Source of the DNA: Nitrospirales bacterium
GTDB taxonomy: Bacteria > Nitrospirota > Nitrospiria > Nitrospirales > UBA8639
Assembly (NCBI GenBank): GCA_022828225.1
Contig: JAJEJG010000023.1
Location: 45,001 to 109,000 of the forward strand
DNA length: 64,000 nucleotides
Direction: 5' to 3'
Positions within the stretch are counted from its first letter, which is position 1, and each line of letters starts with the position of its first letter. The position numbers and the translations under genes were made by a program. Below the pieces are notes generated by a model that was not told the DNA's origin, ran no database searches, and was given only the letters and a program-made list of their open reading frames with translations. This document shows, in pieces, positions 59,451 through 64,000 of the stretch.

Positions 59451-61016
59451 TCAAGGCGCTCGAAGCTCAACCGCTGTTTCATATAATCGCGTTCGCTGGG
59501 TCACCGTCCCGTTCCTGACCGACGAGTTCACGATGCTGTTGCCCGTGCGCTTCTTGCGCACCTCATGCAGAGCGACGATCTCAAAACCCTCTTGTTCCGC
59601 AATCTCGGCAAAGAGCTTGTCCGTCTGAAACTCTATGCCTTGCAGAATGTTGTTCCCGATGACAACCACGACTTTCCCTCCAGGCCGCATGCGCGTTCGC
59701 GTGAGCGCGCAGAAGAGTTGACAATCGTTAAAGTAGGTCGCGGCGTAGTTCGCCCACCCGCGCCCGCCGTAGGTCCCTTTCTCCGTGTGGCGCGTCCTGA
59801 GGTCTTGGAGTTGTTCGGCTAGATGTGGCAGGTGTGGCCGTAACGCAACTTCCGGTCCGGATCGAACCGTCTGCCAAAATTGACCGAAGCTCTTGTGTTC
59901 AATGGTCTTCAGATCCGATGAGGTCTGCGCCATCCCGAGCCAGAACAAATGCGGCCTCGTGTTGCGAACATAATGGTAGTTGTTGAGATACGGAGGCGAG
60001 GTAATGAGTACGTCAATACTGTTCGGTCTGACCCGCCGGGCATGGTCCAGATACGACAGGGGATACACCGTTGCTTGCGGCGTCCGTTTGTGTTTGCCCA
60101 TCCACCCTTGGAAAGTAATGATATCCTCGTGCATTTCGCGCAGCTTACGCTTCACAATGCTGAACACGTCGGCACGGTCGATGTTGGGCTTTCCGGCGCC
60201 CGCCCTCGTCCCAAGGCTCGGTTCGTACGAGTAGTTCGAGAAACTCACCATGACGGCTCCGAAAGCCACCTGAAACAAGTCCGTGACCCAATCCGTCGTT
60301 TCTTGCGCAATAAAATCCTGGCACACCAGAACTTGCCGCTCCACTTCCGGACTGAAAAACGGGACACGGCTTGAAAACCCCTTGGGAGGAAGCGACGTGG
60401 CTCTTTCGGCAAACGACAGTTTTTCTTCACCGTATTCTTCGAAGCGGTCGAGCGTCGCTGCCAGTATGTCTGCATCGTAGTGAGCAGCTTGGGCCTTTGC
60501 CTTACATGCCAACGCCGCGTACGGATTGATCTCAAATCCGGTCGCATCGCATTCATACTTGAGGGCTTCGATCAACGTCGTGCCGACGCCGGCAAACGGA
60601 TCCAAAACCCGCAACCGGTGGCGCTCACGTCTCACGCCTTCGAGCACCCCGGCGACAAACGATCCTGAAAAGCCAGCGATCCAGGGAGTCCAGCGATGCA
60701 GGGTCCGGTCGTGATTCTCGGAGAAAGCCGTATCACGAAAGTCCGAGATCGGTAGTTGGTATTGCACCATCGCTTCGGTGACGGCTGGTTGCTCAGGGCC
60801 GGTAGTTTCTATCAGTCTATTGTCATCTCGACCGCCTTTTCCAACCAGCCAATTTTCGAGTGCGCTACGCAAAAAGCGCCACTCCCTCCCTACCTTTTGC
60901 GACGGAATCCGTCGGGTCCGAGCCATCTCCCCAAGCGTCTTCTCACTTACGCGAATAAACGCTGCAGCCTCGGCCCGCGTAAGGATCTCAGAAGTTCCTG
61001 TATCTTCCTGTATCAT
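59451..61016 (-). CDS. DNA methyltransferase with N-terminal excisionase-like helix-turn-helix
   Basis: 521 residues. Residues 10-58 (ILTRAEAAAFIRVSEKTLGE, then RRIPSQKVGREWRFLRSAL) form a MerR/excisionase-type helix-turn-helix. The methyltransferase part has the SAM motif LDPFAGVGTTLIEAL (138-152) and the catalytic TSPPYLNNYHYV (339-350), so it is an amino-methyltransferase (N4-cytosine or N6-adenine) with motif I before motif IV. M.Eco29kI, partner of the classical enzyme, is a C5-cytosine methyltransferase, so this partner differs. The attached DNA-binding domain could regulate the pair. Confidence 0.85.
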   Translation of the reverse strand: MIQEDTGTSEILTRAEAAAFIRVSEKTLGEMARTRRIPSQKVGREWRFLRSALENWLVGKGGRDDNRLIETTGPEQPAVTEAMVQYQLPISDFRDTAFSENHDRTLHRWTPWIAGFSGSFVAGVLEGVRRERHRLRVLDPFAGVGTTLIEALKYECDATGFEINPYAALACKAKAQAAHYDADILAATLDRFEEYGEEKLSFAERATSLPPKGFSSRVPFFSPEVERQVLVCQDFIAQETTDWVTDLFQVAFGAVMVSFSNYSYEPSLGTRAGAGKPNIDRADVFSIVKRKLREMHEDIITFQGWMGKHKRTPQATVYPLSYLDHARRVRPNSIDVLITSPPYLNNYHYVRNTRPHLFWLGMAQTSSDLKTIEHKSFGQFWQTVRSGPEVALRPHLPHLAEQLQDLRTRHTEKGTYGGRGWANYAATYFNDCQLFCALTRTRMRPGGKVVVVIGNNILQGIEFQTDKLFAEIAEQEGFEIVALHEVRKKRTGNSIVNSSVRNGTVTQRTRLYETAVELRAP

Positions 61017-61042
61017 CCCTTAAATTCCTTTTAATTTCCAGA

Positions 61043-61076
61043 CATGCAACTTTAGCATGAAAGCATAGATTGTCAA
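61043..61076 (-). promoter_or_regulatory. Methyltransferase promoter with inverted repeat across the -10
   Basis: On the minus strand the -35 TTGACA (61071-61076) and -10 TAAAGT (61049-61054) are 16 bases apart. CATGC (61043-61047) and GCATG (61055-61059) flank the -10 as an inverted repeat. This is a plausible autoregulatory site for the helix-turn-helix carried by the enzyme. Confidence 0.55.
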
Positions 61077-61188
61077 GTGAATAGATCGAATTGGCGCTGT
61101 TGACGCCGAATAGTCACTAACGCACGTGGGGACTGATACAGACGCAGGCCAGGCACGACATCTGACGTGAGACGCGGGCAAAACCGGA

Positions 61189-61779
61189 CTAGGAGGATTC
61201 GGCCTGTTGGCGGGAACGACGGTTGACGGGGATGTGATATTCCACGATTTTCTTGCGCAGGGTATTGCGATTCATGCCCAGGAGCTTCGCGGCTTGAACC
61301 TGATTCCCGTTCGTTTCATGGAGCGCATGTTGGATCAACGGTCGTTCCACCGCCTGGATGAGGGTCTCGTGCAAACCCTTGGCCGAACTCACCTTCATCG
61401 TGTGAACAAACTCGCCGAATTTCAACTCGACGTAATCTTCAAGAGTCAGTCCCGGGAATTCCTGTAATCCGCGCTTGACTCCCCTCCCATCACCCTTGCC
61501 GAGCAGCCATGTCATGGTATCCAAAGCCGCCTGAAAGGAAGGCGGACCTGAGATGATCAAGGTCTTCGACACGTCGATGACGTCCGGCAGGTCACCGAGG
61601 CCTTCCTTCGCCGTCTTTTCAGAAAACACCAATCCATCGATCGGTGCTATCTGAGCCTCTTGTTTGACCTGCAGGAGATTCTCCACCGCCGACACACGAA
61701 AGCCTGCTCCATCCCGCCGGAGTTGGAAAGACTTCCCTGCCGGATCGCCCACCACGACAATATGCTTGACTCGCGACAC
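61189..61779 (-). CDS. Fis-type DNA-binding regulator with degenerate receiver-like N-terminus
   Basis: 196 residues. The last 50 residues (HETNGNQVQAAKLLGMNRNTLRKKI) are the Fis-type helix-turn-helix seen at the end of NtrC proteins. The first 110 begin HIVVVGDPAGKSFQLRR and resemble a receiver fold without a recognisable phosphoacceptor aspartate. There is no AAA+ domain. It lies 40 bases downstream of the DASS transporter on the same strand. Confidence 0.8.
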   Translation of the reverse strand: MSRVKHIVVVGDPAGKSFQLRRDGAGFRVSAVENLLQVKQEAQIAPIDGLVFSEKTAKEGLGDLPDVIDVSKTLIISGPPSFQAALDTMTWLLGKGDGRGVKRGLQEFPGLTLEDYVELKFGEFVHTMKVSSAKGLHETLIQAVERPLIQHALHETNGNQVQAAKLLGMNRNTLRKKIVEYHIPVNRRSRQQAESS

Positions 61780-61819
61780 GGTCCTTACTTTTCGAAGAAA
61801 TGACCTACCGGCTTCTTGT

Positions 61820-63301
61820 TCACGCGAACCCCATCAACGGACACAAAAGACGAAGAGTGAGCCAGATGAGGACCGCTCCGATGATGTTCAAAAACACCCC
61901 GGCTCGCAGCATGTTCGGAAGCGGCACGAAGCCGGTGCCGTAGACGATTGCATTCGGCGCGGTCGCGACCGGCATCATAAACGCGAGGCTTGCCCCCAGA
62001 CAAATCCCCAGCGTCGGTGGAACGGGAGAAACCCCGGCCGCGGTGGCGATGGAGATCACCACGGGAACAAGCATGCTCGTCGACGCAGTATTCGAGACAA
62101 TCTCCGTGATCACCAACGCGGTGCCGATGGCAACGGCCGTCAGGGTCCACAAGGTATTGCTCCCGAAGAGCGCTACCAGACTTTCTCCGATGATCGCGGC
62201 CAAGTGGGTTTGCACCATCAGATAGCCAAACGTCAAGCCGCCGCCGAATAACAGGATCGTGCCCCAATTAATGTTCGCGGCCTGGCTCCAACTCAACGTG
62301 AATTCCCCGGCTTTGAAATTGAGGGGCAGCACGAACAGCAGGCCCGCGGCGAAAATCGGGACCATTTCCTTGGGAAGCCGGGCATTGATGAACGTCACCA
62401 ACTCGGAATCTCGTCCCAAGACGATTGCCAACAACCCCGGTCCGACCCAACATCCGATAGCCAGGAGCAACGCGATACAGGTGTTCCGTTGGCCGGGCGT
62501 CCAGCCTTTCTGTTGTTGACGAAGCCCTTGTAGATGCTCGCTCAGGTCCGGGAACGTTTTCGGCAAGGGATGAAACCAATAGAGCACACCGGCAATGCCC
62601 AACCAGAGCACGCCGGCCAGCGGGAGTCCAATGGCCATCCAATCGAAAAACGAGATGGAAACACCGGCTTGTTGGGAAAGCAGGCCCACGCCGATAATAT
62701 TGGGCGGCGTGCCGATCATCGTCGAAATCCCCCCGGCCGCGGAGCCATAGGCTAACAACAGAAGCACGCCGGGCTCATGAGGCCCGGCCTCTTCCCAGGT
62801 CCCGCGAATCGTGGCGAGCAAGCCAAGCGCAATCGGCACCATGATCGCCACGGATGCCGTGTTGCTGATCCACATGGACAGGATCGCTGTGGCCAGTCCC
62901 ATGGCTGCGAATATCCTCATCGGCCTGGCCGCGATCCATGATCTGGACAACAGCCAGACGGAAAACCGCCGATCCAGCCCGTGCACCACAAAGGCTTCAG
63001 CCAAAAAGAAGCTGCCGATAAAGAGAAAGATGATCGGATGGGCGAACGTCGCCAGGACTTCCTTGGCCGACCCCAAGCCCAAGGCAATACACAACGCCGC
63101 CCCGACCAGTGAAGTCACGGCCAGGGGAATGGCTTCCGTGGCCCAACTGACCACGACCCACACCAAAACGGCCGAGAGGGTATGAGCCGAGGGAGGGAGA
63201 CTGGAAAACGGGTTGAGATACACCAGGAGCGCCAACACGGGCGCCGCATACAGGCCGACTCGTTGCCTCATTCCCCAGGCATGCCGGTTTGCGGTTTTCA
63301 T
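61820..63301 (-). CDS. DASS (SLC13)-family anion/dicarboxylate transporter
   Basis: 493 residues with about twelve hydrophobic segments. The two SNT signature motifs (ISNTASVAIMVPIALG near 145-160 and VSNTASTSMLVPVVI near 407-421) and GTPPNIIG/TAPNAIVYG are diagnostic. The family moves dicarboxylates, citrate or sulphate with sodium; the substrate cannot be deduced. The Fis-type regulator follows, perhaps co-transcribed. Confidence 0.9.
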   Translation of the reverse strand: MKTANRHAWGMRQRVGLYAAPVLALLVYLNPFSSLPPSAHTLSAVLVWVVVSWATEAIPLAVTSLVGAALCIALGLGSAKEVLATFAHPIIFLFIGSFFLAEAFVVHGLDRRFSVWLLSRSWIAARPMRIFAAMGLATAILSMWISNTASVAIMVPIALGLLATIRGTWEEAGPHEPGVLLLLAYGSAAGGISTMIGTPPNIIGVGLLSQQAGVSISFFDWMAIGLPLAGVLWLGIAGVLYWFHPLPKTFPDLSEHLQGLRQQQKGWTPGQRNTCIALLLAIGCWVGPGLLAIVLGRDSELVTFINARLPKEMVPIFAAGLLFVLPLNFKAGEFTLSWSQAANINWGTILLFGGGLTFGYLMVQTHLAAIIGESLVALFGSNTLWTLTAVAIGTALVITEIVSNTASTSMLVPVVISIATAAGVSPVPPTLGICLGASLAFMMPVATAPNAIVYGTGFVPLPNMLRAGVFLNIIGAVLIWLTLRLLCPLMGFA

Positions 63302-63599
63302 CCCGATGCGACTGCTCGTGCGACTCCCGGACCCTGTTTCAGGACGAGCCCGGACGGGGTTGATGTGATTGGTTCAAAGCGTGCTTGTGAGAGACAAGCG
63401 TTGGCTGTCGGACAAGATTGAAGCGCACTGTACCATAGCGAGCTGAGGAAAAACTATTTTGTCTATGACGGAAAAATTCACGTGAGAATGTTGAGGGTGA
63501 TCTTGAAGAGCCAAGCAAGGGAGGGCCTGGAGAAGACCCCGCTAGGATTTTCGCAGAGGACGGGGTATCATAGATGGTTTAGGGCACACGAACGGTCTG
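63302..63599. other. Intergenic, no gene recognised
   Basis: No convincing gene lies in this gap between the transporter start and the hldE/rfaE2-like remnant. A possible -10-like TATCAT occurs near 63567 without a paired -35. Confidence 0.4.
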
Positions 63600-63600
63600 G

Positions 63601-63805
63601 TTGATTTTGAGTACGCGCATCGTCACCGCCCAAGAACTCATCCCCCTTCTGACTCGGCAGAGCGAGCAAGACGCCCGGGTGGCGGGCCTTGACCAACGAG
63701 AGCTTCGACTTGCTTCACGTCGGACATATCCGGTATCTCCAAGCGGAACGAGCGTTGAGGGGACCTGTTGGTCGTGGGTGCCAACAGCTCAGTTTTCAGG
63801 TGACT
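63601..63805 (+). pseudogene. Remnant of an RfaE2/HldE-type nucleotidyltransferase
   Basis: Frame 1 reads STRIVTAQELIPLLTRQ, the usual start of this family. After a one-base insertion near 63685 it continues as LTNESFDLLHVGHIRYLQAERAL, where intact proteins have TNGCFDLLHVGHIRYL with the HVGH nucleotide-binding motif. After a second one-base insertion near 63757 it reads GDLLVVGANSSVFR and then stops. The rest of the protein is missing. The family activates heptose phosphates for LPS core. Not functional as read. Confidence 0.75.
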
Positions 63806-63837
63806 TAACGCTGACCCGACCGACCTCCCTCACCCTG

Positions 63838-63861
63838 CCCTCTCCCACGGCGGGGAGAGGG
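63838..63861. repeat. REP-like hairpin CCCTCTCCC / GGGAGAGGG
   Basis: CCCTCTCCC (63838-63846) and GGGAGAGGG (63853-63861) form a perfect nine-pair stem with a six-base loop. It lies between the nucleotidyltransferase remnant and the partial gene at 63885. Related units at 35153 and 45381. Confidence 0.75.
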
Positions 63862-63884
63862 TTCAGAAGGTTATTTTGATATCA

Positions 63885-64000
63885 ATGACCCAAGACAACA
63901 ACCCGTTCCAGACATCCTGTGACCGACTTCTCGCGCCCGTGTTTGAGGCCTTGACCGCTCCGGGGGCGAAACCCCTGGTGCTTGGGCCGCATGGCCCCGG
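63885..64000 (+). CDS. 5' part of an unidentified gene, cut by window edge
   Basis: From ATG 63885 the frame reads MTQDNNPFQTSCDRLLAPVF and runs to the edge (38 residues). The end VLGPHGPG is glycine-rich but not enough to assign a family. AGAAGG lies 17 bases upstream, a little far for a ribosome binding site. Confidence 0.4.
   Translation, partial: MTQDNNPFQTSCDRLLAPVFEALTAPGAKPLVLGPHGP

Overview
The window looks like chromosome from a GC-rich (about 60 percent by eye), free-living, autotroph-type bacterium. I infer Nitrospirota, in the style of Nitrospira. The basis is a complete arginine and lysine biosynthesis block, a two-domain PCP-reductase-like protein next to an Mrp-type Fe-S carrier, a sigma-54 response regulator, nickel-pincer (Lar) genes, and a phenylalanyl-tRNA synthetase of archaeal/eukaryotic architecture. 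No rRNA is present to confirm the phylum.

Layout. 0-2.3 kb: partial rhomboid protease, an unusual helically phased GCTATG array, a DHH phosphoesterase, and vapBC. 2.3-13.6 kb: LOG-family protein, dus-maf, a remnant toxin-antitoxin cassette inserted between duplicated ends of a PCP_red gene, mrp, a four-gene membrane/phosphoesterase operon, gpmA, and hypotheticals. 13.7-24 kb: argD-argF-argG-argH, a small lipoprotein, a radical SAM protein, lysA-dapA-dapB, all on the plus strand with tight or overlapping junctions. 24-31.7 kb: hemL, a TrmH methyltransferase, purM, a structured leader before a small secreted protein, tRNA-Gln, brnTA, apaH. 31.8-37 kb: a sensor kinase and a convergent sigma-54 regulator, an orphan CARF protein, a thioesterase. 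37-42 kb: accessory region with a MITE-like element, higBA, a DUF5131 protein, lower-GC small genes, a secreted ankyrin protein, and scattered fragments of neighbouring genes. 42-55 kb: gpsA-larB, then larC-pdxA-DUF4177-rsmB-rpe-pheS-pheT, a low-GC pair, rmuC. 55-58.7 kb: thrS-infC-rpmI-rplT preceded by tRNA-Val. 58.8-64 kb: an Eco29kI-like restriction-modification pair, a Fis-type regulator with a DASS transporter, an hldE/rfaE2-like pseudogene, and a partial gene.

How it fits together. The backbone is housekeeping: amino acid synthesis, tRNA modification and charging, ribosomal proteins, cofactor synthesis (haem, PLP, nickel pincer). The accessory layer is small and defence-like: vapBC, brnTA, two higBA loci (one decayed), an R-M pair, and a CARF protein without any CRISPR array. 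Two short-period DNA arrays stand out because nothing coding explains them: about 10.4 bp at 460-642 and exactly 7 bp at 44499-44590. Gene-end duplications next to toxin-antitoxin loci recur, and several repeat elements end exactly on a gene's stop codon.
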